Shown here: positions 32,983 to 45,913 of the stretch, piece after piece
Layout: each line of letters opens with the position of its first letter
Numbering within the stretch: the first letter of the stretch is position 1
DNA from: Ulva prolifera
Lineage: Eukaryota > Chlorophyta > Ulvophyceae > Ulvales > Ulvaceae
Assembly: GCA_023078555.1 (NCBI GenBank)
Contig: CM041197.1
Coordinates: forward strand, 10,474,552 to 10,538,551
Reading direction: 5' to 3'
Length of the DNA: 64,000 bases
Position numbers and translations under genes: made by a program
Notes under the pieces: model-generated
Told to the model about the DNA's origin: nothing
Seen by the model: only the letters and a program-made list of their open reading frames with translations
Databases searched by the model: none

Positions 32983-35620
32983 GGGCCTGTAGCGCACACG
33001 AGGCGCGAGTAGAAGTCGCACACGCCGACGTCGCCGTATGAGAGGGCACCGCACGCAGTCAGCCGCCCCTCGGAGCCCGCACACGCCGGCACGTTCAGCC
33101 ACGGCGGAGGCCGCGCGGCCGCAGCGTCTGGCGCAAGTGCCTCAAACATGGCGCCAGTGGCCGGCAGCCCCAGCTGCCGGCAGGTCGCTATCGCAGCCCT
33201 CTACACACCCGTACACACCCTTTGCAGGAATTGTGCACCTGTGGACACTGTTGTTGGCGATATTTCGATGCAGTCTGACAGAGCACAAGGGACTGAAACG
33301 GCATGCATGGGGGAGGCTGCATAGACATGTTTAAGGCGCACCTCCGGGAATTGTGTTTCTGTCGTGAACCTGCCCTCCTCGCAGAAGGTGCCCCAGGCTC
33401 CGGCGTGGAAGAGCTCGAGCACTCCACTGGTGGAGCCCTCAGCCTTGGTGCGGTCCACAAGGCGCAAGCCCCCCTCCTGACCTGCACCTGCTCACCACGA
33501 TCATGATTATACAAATCAGCAATGCGCCACTGTCATATCAAGTGCCTGCGGTGCACGGTGCATGGTATGCATTCCGAATATATAGGTCTAGTTTCTGGAT
33601 GGCAGCCCTGGAAATGCTGCAAAGCGACACCGGCCGTTCCGGGACACGATGCACCGGGTGAGTTAGTTGGCATGCGTATGCTCACACGCACCTGGCCCAG
33701 ATGCAGAGGCGCAGGCGATGAATGTGGAGACCTTGCCGGACTGCGATGCGCACGACCTGGCATCAAGGGTGTAGTCGCCGAAGTATGAGTACTGATCAAG
33801 CACTGCGGCTGGGCAGTCGATGAGGCGGGCCTCCGAGCCCGTGCACGATGGGTGCTCCAGCACAGTCGGAGCCGCAGCCTCCTGCAATGGCAAGGGGTCA
33901 CTGCTTTCCGCCACGAGTATTGCTGCAAGGGAAAATCATGGTCCCACCTATCAGAGCTGCTCGGCCCGCTGACACGCAATCAATCACCTCAGCAAAGCTG
34001 CAGTGCAGTCACATGCACAGGACCGAATTCCAGCATCGCGGGCTTGAGTGGCTGGAATACATCATAAAATATATCTACATCAGTGCCTACCTGGATATGT
34101 ATTGCCTACCTGTGCAACGAGGTCATGGATATCTCCCAGGCTGCTTCGCAGTGTTGGGTCATCGGGGCCGATCACATAGAACAATTCCGGATATCCAGGT
34201 CTATTGTTTGGGTGGCATCCCTGAAAATGCTGCAAAGCGACCCAACACTGCTGCTTCGATCTCGCTGAGCCTTACAAGGTACAGAAAACGCAATGGACAT
34301 AGGTGACGGACGGCAGTACATCTTGTGTGCATGGGCACACCAGGAGCTCAGCCTGTGTGAGGGTTTCATCGGCGAAAGGTGAGATGCCGCCGCCTGCAAA
34401 GCCGAGCTGGCGGCATGCGACGTCCGCTTGAACGTTGGAGAAGAACGCGCCACAGACCGTGCCGAACGTGCCGTCGATGAAGACTTGGAGTGCCCCGATG
34501 GCGTATCCGTTGAGCTCCCGGCGGGACACCGGCCTCAAGTCTCCATCCACTGCAAAAAGCGTGTACCTGTCAGGCTGCGTGACACCAGGACTATCCGCCA
34601 TTGAGTTGATGGCCCCGCCGTGACGGCCGATGCAGCCCGGGCAAGGCATCACGATGTGCAGTGTACACCTGCTGCGCTGCCCTCGGCATTCTCTGCAGCG
34701 GCCATAGCATCACAATATTACATCGTGTCCTGCGCTGAGAAGTTTTTATGTTTTCAAGAGACTTTACCGGCCGAACGATGTCAGGTGATACGCGCAGTGA
34801 TCCTGGCATCATGTAAATAGCGCAGCCGCGCAACACGATGAGCAGCCTGGGTTGTAATCACGCTTTGCAGAAGAAATAGGCACCACCACTAGGCCACACG
34901 TGCTCTCGGATGTCAATGCTGAATCCCATGTCACAGGTACACCCCTACCTAATATGGTAGAGCGATCAGATGTAATCGAGGCCACAGATTTCAGCAGTGC
35001 TTGCAGGCATCAATCACAAGTCTCCGCATGTGGCTGCAGGGGTGCATACCTGCATCCGACATGTCTGATGGTGGCGGCGGCGACGGTGGCACAGCAGGCT
35101 CCGGCGCAGGAGGCGGAGCTGGCTCTGGCACTGGCGCAGGGGGGGCGGCAGGTGGCTGTTGGGGAATCACGACTGCAGCGGGCGGAGGAGCAGGCGTGGG
35201 CACAGCGCCCATCTGCGGCCCCGGGGCTGGAGCAACCACAGGTGGCACAGGCGGAATAGCCCCAGCAGGAGTTGGCGCTGGTCGCGGTGTGGGAAGTCCG
35301 AGGAATTTGGGGAAATTGCTCAATGGCCCGCTTTGCGGAGCGCCCCTCCGGTCTTCACGCATACGCTGACCTGGCTCCCGGCCGGAGCGGCCTGAGCGCG
35401 CAGGGATCTCGGGCCTCATGCGTGGTGTGCGCCTTGTGAAGCCGCGAGTTGTGCGGCCTTGGCGGCGACGGGCGTTTTGGCCGGGCCTGCGTGCCCCTGC
35501 CTGTGCAGAGTAGCTGTGCTGTGCATGCTGCGGCGAAGCAGAGGGTCAGCACGAGTAGCAGCCAAGCCCGAGCTGCAGATGCAGTTGAGCGTACGGAGGC
35601 CGTGCCGGAGCTGGAACCGC
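32983..35620 (-). CDS. secreted SRCR-domain protein with proline-rich segment, multi-exon
   Basis: Read on the minus strand. A hydrophobic stretch AWLLLVLTLCFAAACTAQLL (about 35575-35510) looks like a signal peptide, but no ATG was fixed. Next is a Pro/Ala-rich exon ending at 35050 at a GT donor. Two SRCR domains follow, each split over exons. SRCR 1: about 34553-34340 (VFIDGTFGTVCG, VACRQLGF) and 33881-33692 (CTGSEARLIDCP ... CASQSG). SRCR 2: about 33474-33370 (LFHAGAWGTFCEEG) and about 33205-32990 (ATCRQLGLPATG, ACAGSEGRLTACG, VCDFYSRLVCATG). Disulfide cysteines sit at the usual family positions. SRCR proteins bind extracellular ligands; the ligand here is unknown. A last exon may lie left of 32983. 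Introns are GT-AG. Confidence 0.8.
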
Positions 35621-35683
35621 AGGGTCAGTGTCTGGATGTCTCACCTGCTTGAAGACAGGGGGTGAGTGCAAGGACACTGGTTG

Positions 35684-36090
35684 TCAGTGTGAAAGAAGGG
35701 CGGCCACACGCACGGCCAAGTACGTGAAATGCTGCAATATTTGTGCTTGACTTGCTGGTGCTAACGTTTTCGGATCTGTACCAGGAAGCCACCGGGCTGC
35801 TGAAGAAGGAAACATGAGTGGCGTTGCTGAAGGGTCCTCGCTGGACTCAAGATACATCGAAGACCAAAGCAGAACCCGCTTCACCGGAATGAGATAATGT
35901 GGACCCGTCAACAATTACGATGTTCCCTTGTAGTACTGTAGAGAGCAGCTCTGCAACTGGCGAGAAGTATGCCTGGCTGCCCTGCATAGGCACCGGCAGT
36001 GCCGCCAGAGGGAGCACGCCTGTCACATCGCTGCGAACGATATATAGCTGCTTGTATCCATACTTTGGGATTGACATAAATTTCACGCGG
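35684..36090 (-). other. coding-like segments upstream of the SRCR gene
   Basis: Minus-strand frames 35847-36086 (IVRSDVTGVLPLAALPVP ... LLSTVLQGNIVIVDG) and 35684-35914 read like protein but are in different frames and overlap. They may be 5' exons of the SRCR gene or of a separate gene. No domain is recognised. Confidence 0.35.
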
Positions 36091-36199
36091 CTTCGTGGTC
36101 AGGAAACCGAGCAGTATGAGGCAGAACACTGACCATTGTGAAAGACCTGTGTAGCAGGACACTGGCATACTATGGTCCCAACAATATACAAATTCTAAC

Positions 36200-37016
36200 A
36201 TTTATATATCACTGTTTCGGCGCCATGGGATGGTGGATGTGCTACGCTATCGCTCGTAAGAGCTGATGCCACAAGCCCTGGCCCGCTACAGCTCAGCAAA
36301 ATGCCCGTAGTCTCCGCCGACTGCGCAGAGCTTCATCACAAGAACAATGGAACGCAATGTGTACTGTAAGTAGCTACGGCAAAGCGCCTGAAACCAGTGG
36401 CAGCGCTAGCGCCAGAGGTGATCAGACGACAGGTGTGGACGCGAACCTTCAAAATGTGTACGGTGCGCAACGCCTGTCGGACATCCCGCCAACACGACTA
36501 TGTAGGAAAACTGTGGGGAGATACGGGGACAATGCACTGCAACGCAGCTATGGTTTGTATATCGGGCGCAGGGCCGCACCAAGTGGGCACCTTTAGCGAT
36601 AGGGCAACCGCGGCCGCTCCGTGCGCTGGACGAGGTTTCGTGAAGGCACCATTACTCACCGACGCAACCAAATTGCCACGATCTTGGTTTGTGGGTGATG
36701 AGAGGTGGCAAGCCAGAAAAGGCTGGAGCAGCAGCGTACTTGTGCTGTGGTCAACATGACCCGTGCGGAACTTCGCATTGTCGCCGCCGAGTAGGACTTC
36801 CATCGCATTAAATGTGACCGTATCTTAAAGAGGAGCGAGTCAAGCTTAAGCGGCAGGGATCCTGCCAGCTGTGCGCATGCAGTTCAGGAACATTCTTGAC
36901 CGGGCGACAAACGTGTGAACAAAACTGACGTGGTTGCAGGCGATGCGATGAGGAAAACACTGCCATTGGGGAGATTGTGCTGGGTCCTTTGATGTCAACG
37001 CTATTCCGACGACACC
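36200..37016. other. stretch without a recognised gene
   Basis: Open frames on both strands (36397-36759 plus, 36498-36803 minus) overlap and lack known domains, so neither is chosen. Confidence 0.4.
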
Positions 37017-37090
37017 ATGTCCGTTCGTTGCCGTTTACAAAAGAGTGAACGGGAGAAAACAAACCGAATCTGATGTCCGTTCGTTGCCGT
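37017..37090. mobile_element. 38-bp mini-insertion with exact 18-bp target duplication
   Basis: ATGTCCGTTCGTTGCCGT occurs at 37017-37034 and again at 37073-37090. Between them is a 38-bp insert with the core GAGTGAACGGGAGAAAAC. This has the longest flanking repeat of the family and lies 35 bp from a CACTA terminus. Confidence 0.85.
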
Positions 37091-37124
37091 GCAGGGCTAC
37101 TGACTGGGTGCTGCAAAAACATAG

Positions 37125-37275
37125 CACTACAAGAACGACTTGGACCCGGAACATGTCCTGGTAGATGGGTTGTCCCGGAACAAGAGGTTGTACATGTTCC
37201 GGGCCACTAGTTGCTGGAGGTGTAAAGCTACCTTCCAGGAACGTCGAACAGACCGGTCCGGAACATGTGATCCGG
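37125..37275 (+). repeat. CACTA (EnSpm) left terminus with subterminal repeats
   Basis: CACTACAAGAA at 37125-37135 is the classical CACTA-family terminal sequence. It is followed by at least four direct and inverted copies of CCGGAACATGT (near 37147, 37170, 37192, 37258), the usual transposase-binding subterminal repeats. The matching right end was not found between the transposase and the copia LTR at 42886. Confidence 0.8.
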
Positions 37276-37417
37276 GAGTGTCTCTGCGCCCACCACGCCT
37301 GCGGCCATATGGATCATCCTGCTTCATGGATCACACGCTGTCATTTCGTCATGCACGAGAGATTGTACCCGAGGCACACGTCTGATTCAGCGTTGGGCTG
37401 CGAGGCCCAGCAGCTGT

Positions 37418-40400
37418 ATGTGTAATACGCCGTGGATATCAATTGCATGGACGTCGGGCAGGACATTCACAGCCACGGTGTTCGATGGGACCAAGCCTGT
37501 CACGCAACTGATGCCCGCGCTACGCTTGACGTATGCAGCAAGGACACACTCCGTCAAGTTGGCAACGTGGCTAGAGGGACGTGTGAGCAATCTGTCGATG
37601 GACACGATTGTGATGCGAGTCGAAGTTGTGGAGCCTTACTTACCACCGCCGAATGGAGACAGGATGGTCACTCTGCAGTTGGTAATCATGACGTCGCTTT
37701 TGTGCTGGCTGCTAGTGATAGCGTGGCTTGTGATGTCTGTATCTCGTGTGGCGGACCTGGCTAAATTCTACCGACCCGATCGTGCGCCATTGAAGCCAGC
37801 AACGCTACAACAGGCTACAAATTTGCCAAAGTCTTCTCGTGGTGTGGGTGAGTTATATTGGGTGGGTATTTTGTCTACCAGGGGGCTGGTATGGCGACCT
37901 GCGAGTTCTGTTTTGCCCACCGATGATGCCTCATCGTCCCTGGAAGAAGGCACCTGGAAATGTGTGGCCTGCAATCACAAGGATTGCGAGTGGGTCGCCA
38001 TCGTGGACGGGAAGAGCGGCGCCGTGGGGTTTGGTCATAGTACTGTACACTGAAAGACCGTCCATGCGAAACAGGTTTGCTTGTTATTGTACATATTGGA
38101 TGTATGTCTTGCCTAACGCAATCACAGGAATCTGTCTGGGTGTGTGTAGGATTTATCTGCTCACAAGAACTGGGATCTGCCTGAAGAGGAACGTGTGATT
38201 CCTACTTGGGCTGAAATTGGGCAGGCCGCACATGGCCACATTGATCCCTCACTGAATGCCACGTTGCGTGGGTCTCTATCTATCTTTTTGCCGGTGCCCG
38301 AGAGGAGGGAAATAGGCGATGCTTCTGGATCAGACGGAGGGAGAGCACCAGCCTCCGGCAACAATGATGATGGCGATGACTTCGGGATTCCGCTGGTCGA
38401 CATGCAGACAGATCGTGTGCCTGACGGGGCAGACACCGTCGTGGGTGGAGTGCCCCTGAAGCGAGAGAAGAGAGGTCTACAGTCACCACCTCCGCTGCCA
38501 CTTGGTCCCGACGTTTCTGTTCCGGAAGAGGCTTTCAAGCAATTCTAGCAGATGCTGCATGCTGACTTCCCTGAGGCCGAAGATGATGTGTGGTCCTGTC
38601 GTTATGGTTGCATGTATGCAATAGTGTGCATATTGTTCTTTCCCTTCTGAGTGTCATTGTGTAGTTACATTGCTCCGTGCATGGACCGGTTGTGCACCTA
38701 TGTGACAACACCCATGATGCTGTCCAGATGCGCTTGAGGGGTGGGGTGGACGACGTGGTGGATGCTCTCCTCCACGGAATTTTTCCTGAAGAATTTGAAG
38801 AAGAGTATCTGGCTGAGGAAGAAGACCACCCAAATGAAGATGTGCCTGCTGACAATGGGCAGAATGAGGGCCCAGCTGCTGTTGTCGGGGCACGGCGAGT
38901 TCTCCCAAAGCGCCCGACCGCGAAGTTTTATTGCGAGGTGGCTAATGAAACATTGCATCCAGGCACCCAGATCACCGTCAACCAGGCAGTATATTGCGCA
39001 TTCAAGATCAAAGTGGACTACAATATCCATGACATTGCCTTCGATTCCATGATCAAGTTTGCATCTGCAGTGTTGCCGCCAGGTCACTTCTTGCCGGGGT
39101 ATGGGATCCCACTATGCCTGCATTGGCCTATACTACGATAATAGAATGATACCCTGATCCGGCGATTTTCCGTTCCATGTTGAATCAATTTGGTCACTGA
39201 TGCAGGAGTTGGCACTTGATGAAGGCAGTGGCTGGTGTGCAACAAGCCGATCAGTACTGCCATCATCTGTGTGCAAACCCACTTTGTGGATGTGTTTTTC
39301 CGGACCTGGATAAATCTGATTGGGAGGCACATAAGGACCAGTGTTGTCTCGAGTGTGGCATGCGCCGATTTAAGCACGTGTCCGGTCGGCTCGCCCCTCG
39401 TAAGCGGTTAGTTTCACCCTCCCCTGCTTCCCCGTGTGGTCAGGCTCCACGTTCCTTGTGTCCACAAACTGCACTTGATTCGGCGGTTGTCTTGCATCTG
39501 TCATGTTATTGTCAGTGTATTTGGTGTGAGTGATCGGGGTACATGTGTGTGAAGGTACTGGGACTTTGGTCTCGTGCAGTCCGTGAAGGATATGTTTGCT
39601 GATTCCAAGTTCCGTCTTCTTTATGACAATGGGCGTTGCCGCAAGTACGACGACAATACGACATACTTTGGCTCCGAAGCCTTCAGAAGGTACGATGGAA
39701 AAGCTTTGGGACGGGTGGGGCCGGGCCGTCCGCAAGGAGTGTTACCCACTATCATGCTGCAAGTGGGTGGAGACGGTGTGTTTGGCAATCGGACCGCCAC
39801 AGTCATCGGTATCAGGTGCGAGGAACTCCCCCCGGAAGCTAGTCAGTCGAACCTCGCTTGGCGCCCAGTCATCGTGGTGGAGGGGCCCAAGGAAACGACT
39901 GCCCTGAATGGGATCATGGCGAATACTATCCGACAGCTACAGGAACATGGCCCTATGGCAATGCAAGGTGCGCAGGTTCCAGTCTGTATTGCACACAGCG
40001 GGGTGATCATGACCGGTGTCAGCACAATCGGCTGTGACCCTACTGCCCGACGATCGGTTGCTACGATCAGTTGCAGGCATGGAAGGACCCCCCACGCCGG
40101 TCACACTGTATGAGGATACAGCAAACCCAGCTCGCTCAATCAGGTGCTGCCTCGGGGTGTCTGGTTGCATTGGAGATGTCCCGTTCACTGCCATGGTGGC
40201 CAATGCATGTGGCCACACTGCTATGAAAGGGTGCAAGTATTGCTTCCTTGTGGGTCAAACACGAAATGATAACCAAGAGAAGCTCGGCACTGTGCGGTTT
40301 TGTGGGTGTGACTGCGAAGCAACCTCGACGCAGGCCCATGTGTTTGGGCTAAACGGTGTGTGGTCAGAGGTACCGGCATGTTTCACTGCTGAGGATGGCA

Positions 40401-42474
40401 CCTTTGACAAACAGAGGGCCGAAGCTCTGAAGATCACTCCCGAGTTGCAGCGCATGCGTGAGTTGAGTGCTATAGATGCACGCAACACCGCAAGAGGCAA
40501 CAACCCCCCGCCGCCTCTTCCACCTGGAGCTCATGATGGGAACCAAGCTCAGGTAGACTGGGAACTCGGTGCGTACTCCTGCAGCTATCTTGGGGAGGTG
40601 CTTACATGCCATGTACGTGACGTTCCGGATTCTGTGCACTGCAGCTGGCATGCTCGCTTTCGAGGCACGGATAAAAGAGTTGGAGTGTCTGCGCGATATC
40701 GGTACAAGAGGACCCGGTGTATTTGATCAAGTTTTCGGATACATGTCCAGCCCCGTTCTGCCATTAGCCACACTTATCATGTGTACCCCATTGTGTTGTA
40801 TCAACTGATATTGTTGTTGCAGGTATGACTTGTTTTACCACTTCCCCGTCGCGCACATGCTTCTGTACGGCATTTGCAAGGATTTCTGGATACTCGTTCT
40901 GAGGATGAAGTCTGATGTTTTGCCCTATGGGCAAGACGTGTGGCTCGACAAGCCTGCTAGGGACCAGATGCGCCGGCTTTTCAACTCTTTACGTGTCACC
41001 TCTAGCTTCAGTGCATCTCCAAAGGACGTAACCAAGTACGGACAATGCTCCTCCACAATCAATGCACCGTTTTGTGTACACTGTCCCACCCCGTTGCGGA
41101 CCCCTTACAATAGGGAGTTCCGTGCAGGGTTGTTCTCACGATGACTATGTCGAATTGGCAAGTGTTCATATCCGTTCTGTCACCCATTGTCTGCTCTGGT
41201 GACTTGTTCCCACCCACGGTCATGGATCTGTGGGAGCCTTTGCGGGATGCACTTATGTACTACACTCGCTACAGGCCTGGGCAGCACACTGCCACCCATT
41301 TGGCAGCTGCACAAGATTCTTTCATGAAATATGCAAATCTGGCAGAGACCACCTTCAACATGCATAAACTGATGACACTGCAGCTGCACTCTGCATTAGT
41401 GCATTTATCGGACATGGTCACTTCCTACGGGCCGTCTGCGCATCGAATGGAGTTTTGGGTGGAGCGGATGATGCAGGAACTGAAGCGTATCACCAAATAC
41501 AGGACCTCGTGCAGTCCTGAGCTTGTCGCTGTCAATGGCTGGTTGTTGCAGAGCGCTTTGATGCGCATGGCAGGGAACATACCCGGGGTGGACACTTTGT
41601 TGAGGAAGATCCCAAAGCAATGTAGGGGATGTTGTTTAATCGGGACGAGCATGATGACCACGGTAACCTCCTGACGGGGGCGCTCGAGACTGCTAGTGAA
41701 TCCAAGGTGAGTTGTTGCAAACCCTGCCGGCTGCATTGAAGAGTGTTCTTCACATGTGGTACCCGCAGAGGGGCGGGGCATCATTGATGCGCCCGAACCT
41801 CGGTGCATGTGATCGAGTTCAATGTTTTGAGTTGCCAGGTGTTTGCAGCGACGTCAGCTGGTGGAGACTTTGGAGGAGATGGAGACTCGGCAATGGGTCA
41901 CCAACAATCACCCTCTGTACTGTACCTTCTAGGCAAGTTGAATGACTTTGACATTATTCGTGACGAGCATACATTTGGGATGCAGAATTCCGACACTGCA
42001 TCTATTAAATTTGGCTCGATGACATTGAAAGTTCAGAAGGGAAGAGAGGGGCGACGACAAGACTATCAAGCGTTTGGGGCATTCGACTTGGGAGGCGGCG
42101 AACGGGAATTATGTGTCATGAAGGTTCATGGCTTGGCGGTATTGAGCGGTCCCGCTGGTGGGGCTGGGGCTGGGGCAGCTGCAAACGCCGGTGATGATGA
42201 GGCTGCAGGGGCGGCCGTGGCTGGAGCGGGTGGGGCTGGGGCAGCTGCACATGCCGGTGCTAATGAGGCTGCAGGGGCGGCGGCAGCTGCACCGCGGGAG
42301 ATGAAGATTGCGTATGGCGTCATGGCCACGTGCACCTCTAGGCTGGGAAGGGGGCTTGAGGAAGAATACGATAATGGGCCAGCCCAAGGAGAGCCTATAA
42401 CAGAGGATGGTCCGGTGTACAAGATTCCTAGCATGATGCTTCCACAGCCAGTTTTGGATGATGGGGGTGTGTGA
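37418..42474 (+). CDS. CACTA/EnSpm TNP2-type transposase, multi-exon
   Basis: This would be the DDE-type transposase that cuts and pastes the CACTA element. Recognisable segments lie in family order. From about 38150: acidic N-terminal part (DLSAHKNWDLPEEERV). 38700-39098: LHPGTQITVNQAV ... FDSMIKFASAVLPPG. About 39206-39400: Cys/His block (CHHLCANPLC ... CLECGMRRF). About 39579 on: LQVGGDGVFGNRT ... ELPPEA. About 40074 on: GDVPFTAMVANACGHT, GCKYCFLVG. 40824-41130: HFPVAHMLLYGICKDFW. 41141-41674: MTMSNWQVFI ... LHSALVHLSDMVTSYGPSAHRMEFWVERMMQELK, the hallmark C-terminal segment. The 41803-42474 part includes a two-unit Gly/Ala minisatellite (42150-42295). Most exons end at GT and start after AG. 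The 37418-38053 part is less certain. Splicing across the 41130/41141 frame change is unresolved, so the copy may be damaged. Confidence 0.8.
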
Positions 42475-42885
42475 TACCCGTATGCAATGGAGCTGAAGGA
42501 TGTGCAGTGTACTGTACTTGAGGGGAAGTTTGAGGATGGATCCTTAGTTTTCCTCCCATACTTACCAATGTCTAGTCATGGGTAGGTCTTGTACCATGTC
42601 GGCTTTCGAAAGCTGCTGCTGCTACGTCCACCTACGTATATATTCCTGCAGACAGTGTTACCGCCAACCTGCGGGTGCATCGCATATCATTCTAGCTCCC
42701 ACGGTAAGTGCTGGTGACTTGCCAATGTTTGTCCCGTCCGGGCTGAGCAGCCGCACATGTCGCACAGTGAGCACATACACTGTGCTCATGTAACCGGGTG
42801 TATTCATGGTCCAGGATAACACAGTCGTTTAGTTTGAGCCCATACATTCTCCCCAGCGACCGGATCCAGCTACGGAAGTAGCCCA

Positions 42886-43234
42886 TGTCAGAAAAGCTAT
42901 CATTTATGCAGGGCGGACGCGCAGTCCTCATTCAGGTCAGGTCAGGACAGCCAGCATCTCATACCTTCTGCGCACAGAGGTAGAACCGAGAGATGCTGAA
43001 GAGGAGAGTGCTAGTACCGTGAAACAGTAAGAAGAAAGGTTACAGATCTCAGTGTGCACATGCTTATATGCACACTGAACACACAAGGTTACGGCGGGAA
43101 ACCCTCGCGGGATCTCTCTCACTACATCGAGACAATCTCGTGTGGCGGCTTACCCCTGCACTGGATCCGCGGATCGTCCGTGCATGGGTGCACCTGTCAC
43201 CACGCTGCTGCCCGCAGGCTCATGCATTGTGACA
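42886..43234 (-). repeat. copia 3' LTR of the inverted copy
   Basis: 349 bp, TG...CA when read on the minus strand, directly preceded in that reading by the purine tract GGGGGAG. It is clearly more diverged from the first copy's LTRs than they are from each other. Confidence 0.93.
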
Positions 43235-45880
43235 CTCCCCCATAAACCCTGCTACGTCTCCACTAGCTGGAGTTTATTACGAACTTCTAGCAAAGCAGGT
43301 CCGGGCAGCACTTTAGTAAACACATCCGCTAACTGATCAACAGTGCCTACCCATGCTACCTTAAGTTCATCCATCTGGACATATTCCCTCACCCGCAGGT
43401 GCCGCACACGAATGTGCTTGGATCTGTCAGTGGACACAGCATTCACAGCCAAGATGTTGACACTCTTATTGTCACCCCACAGAGTTGGCTTATGTGGGAC
43501 GAGTTTCAAATCGAGAAGCAACTGCTTCACCCACATTAACTCGTTGGCTGTTGCACTCATCGCGATGAGTTCAGCCTCTGTTGTATCCCCAGCCACTATA
43601 CTCTGCTTCTTCGAACGCCAGAGAACACAGTTCCCATGCACCCGAATAACCATACCAGATACGCTTTTCAGATCAGCAGAGTTCGCAAAGTCTGCATCTG
43701 AAAAGCCTCTAATAAACACCCGTGTCCCTCAGAGCCTACAAATTTTATTCCTAACTTCTTTGTGGACTGCAGGTATCTCAGAACATGTTGCACGGCAGAC
43801 CAATGTTCCTTCAGACTACTAGACATGTGCCGGGCCAGGGCATGTACATGTGCCACATAGCTCAGGTCAGGTCGTGTCACTCCTGCAATATACTGGATGC
43901 TCCCTACAGCACTCATGAACCTGGAATGCTCAGCAGCACTGGCTTTCTCCAGGTCAGGATGCTCTTTCACACTCCTTAGTTGTTGCCGCGGCACTAACGG
44001 AGTGGGAGATTTGCGACAGTCAGACATACTGTACTTTTCAAGCAAGTTCTGGATTTTGTTTCGCTGTGTCATGATGATTGTTTTGGCCTTGCGATCACGC
44101 ATGATCTCTGTGCCAAGTGCCCATGCAAGTTCACCTAGATCTCTGCCTTCGAATTTCGTGAGAATGATATCGACAAGTTCTTGCAGCCCCGCAGAGCTGC
44201 TGAAAATGAACAAGTCATCAACCCATAAAAAGATGAAGCAACGACCAGTTGTTCTGACATACAGTCCGGGATCACTATGTGCGCACACAAATCCCATCTC
44301 GGCTAAGACCTTTATTAAAGCTTTATGCCACTCGCGAGCAGCTTGCTTCAGGCCATACAAGGTTTTATGCAATCGCCATACATGTGCTGTCCCGTCAGTG
44401 AAGAACGTTGGCTGTTCAACGAACACTTCCTCCTCCAGCTCACCATTCAGAAAAGCGCACTGAATGTCTATGTGTCTAATCTCTAAATCTTCCTGAGCAG
44501 CAATTGACAGCAACACACGCAGTGTCGCATAACTACCGACAGGAGACCAGGTCTCGAAAAAGTCTATACCTTCTACCTGAGAAAAACCACGAGCTACATA
44601 TCATGCCTTATACCGCTGAATCTCACCAGCAGGCCCACGCTTGATCTTGAGCACCCATTTGCCCGAGATAGCCCGTTTGCCCGCAGGCAGATAGAACAAC
44701 CCGAAGGTTCCGTGCTCACCCAGTGCATCTACCTCCTCCTGCATGGCACGCAGCCACGCATCCCTGTCAGCACTCGCGAGTGCTTCCTTCAAAGAAGGCA
44801 TATCAGGGTCGGAGGGCTTCTGCTTCCTGGCGGCAGCTGCTCTGCGCGACCCACGACGCTGAGCATTCTGCTGCTCGCCAGACTCCACATGCTGAGGCTT
44901 CAGGCCTGCACAGGACACTCCACAGTCAGCCGCGGCTGATGTGTCCTGGTCGCAGGCTGAAACATCAATAGCAGCTACAACTGTCTCACTACTAGCAATG
45001 TCAGAGCCCGCAGGCTCATGCATATGCACAGCTGCTACATCCGCAGCCAATGAAACAAGGCGTCTGCGTACAAGAGGATTGATTTTTACGCGAGGCAAGG
45101 CGGCTGGAATGGCCCTCACTCGTCAGGCAAATCAACCCCAACTGCGGCTGAGGGGTCCGGATCCTCTCCCCCTAATTCGGACCCGGTCTCCACCTCATCT
45201 GGCTCATCCTCCCAGAAGGGCCTCGGCGCCTCAGCTCCTCGCAAGGGCTGAGCAACTGCCCCCGCGCCAGACGCTGAGGCCGCTGCCGAATTACTCCCGG
45301 AACGGACCCGCTGAGCCTCCAGATTCTGATGAGCCGCAGCTCTTTCATCATCTGAGACGGTGTAGTCCATGCGCTGTTCGTCATCGTCATCATAGATGCC
45401 GGGACCGTCGTCATCCTCATCCATGTCATCGTCAGACGCACTGACAGACATTTGAACAGGTAACGCAACTTCTACACCAGGGTCGTGCAACACAACGTTG
45501 CGCGTCACAACATACTGCGCAGTACGGGAGGGCGTGGCGACAGAGTGGTGCACTTCGCCGCGCACACGATGGGGGACAGGGACGTCAGGGTGAGCAGTAG
45601 CTCTGGACATTGCACGCGTGCGATGCAAAGCTGCTCTGGCTATTTCCGGTGTTGCCCTAGCAGGGTCACGTCGGATAATCTCCGCAGAGGAGCCAGCTCC
45701 AAATCGTGGAGAGTACACAGCGAGACTGGGTTCAGGGTTGTCCTGCCGGAATGTCATTTCCATGACAGGAACCCTACCATGACCAGGGGGGGTGTGAAGC
45801 TGGTCACGCAGACGGCGCAACACTCCCCCATCATACGTGTGCTCTGCCGCGAAAGGAGGGACATCAGCATATATGCTAGG
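43235..45880 (-). pseudogene. pol: copia pol 3' half (RT and RNase H), inactivated
   Basis: The RT keeps AFLNG, YGLKQ and WVDD (about 44240); RNase H keeps SDADF. Compared with the first copy there is a CGA-to-TGA stop at 44601-44603 (within KARYVARG), a one-base loss at about 45118 (after the LPDE motif) and a one-base loss near 43703 (just before SDADF). At the point where the first copy lost a G (its position 6660), this copy is intact, which identifies that deletion. The frame stops matching at 45880, where the insertion begins. Confidence 0.9.
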
Positions 45881-45913
45881 GTGAGAGGGGGCTGCACTAT
45901 CACAACAACACAT

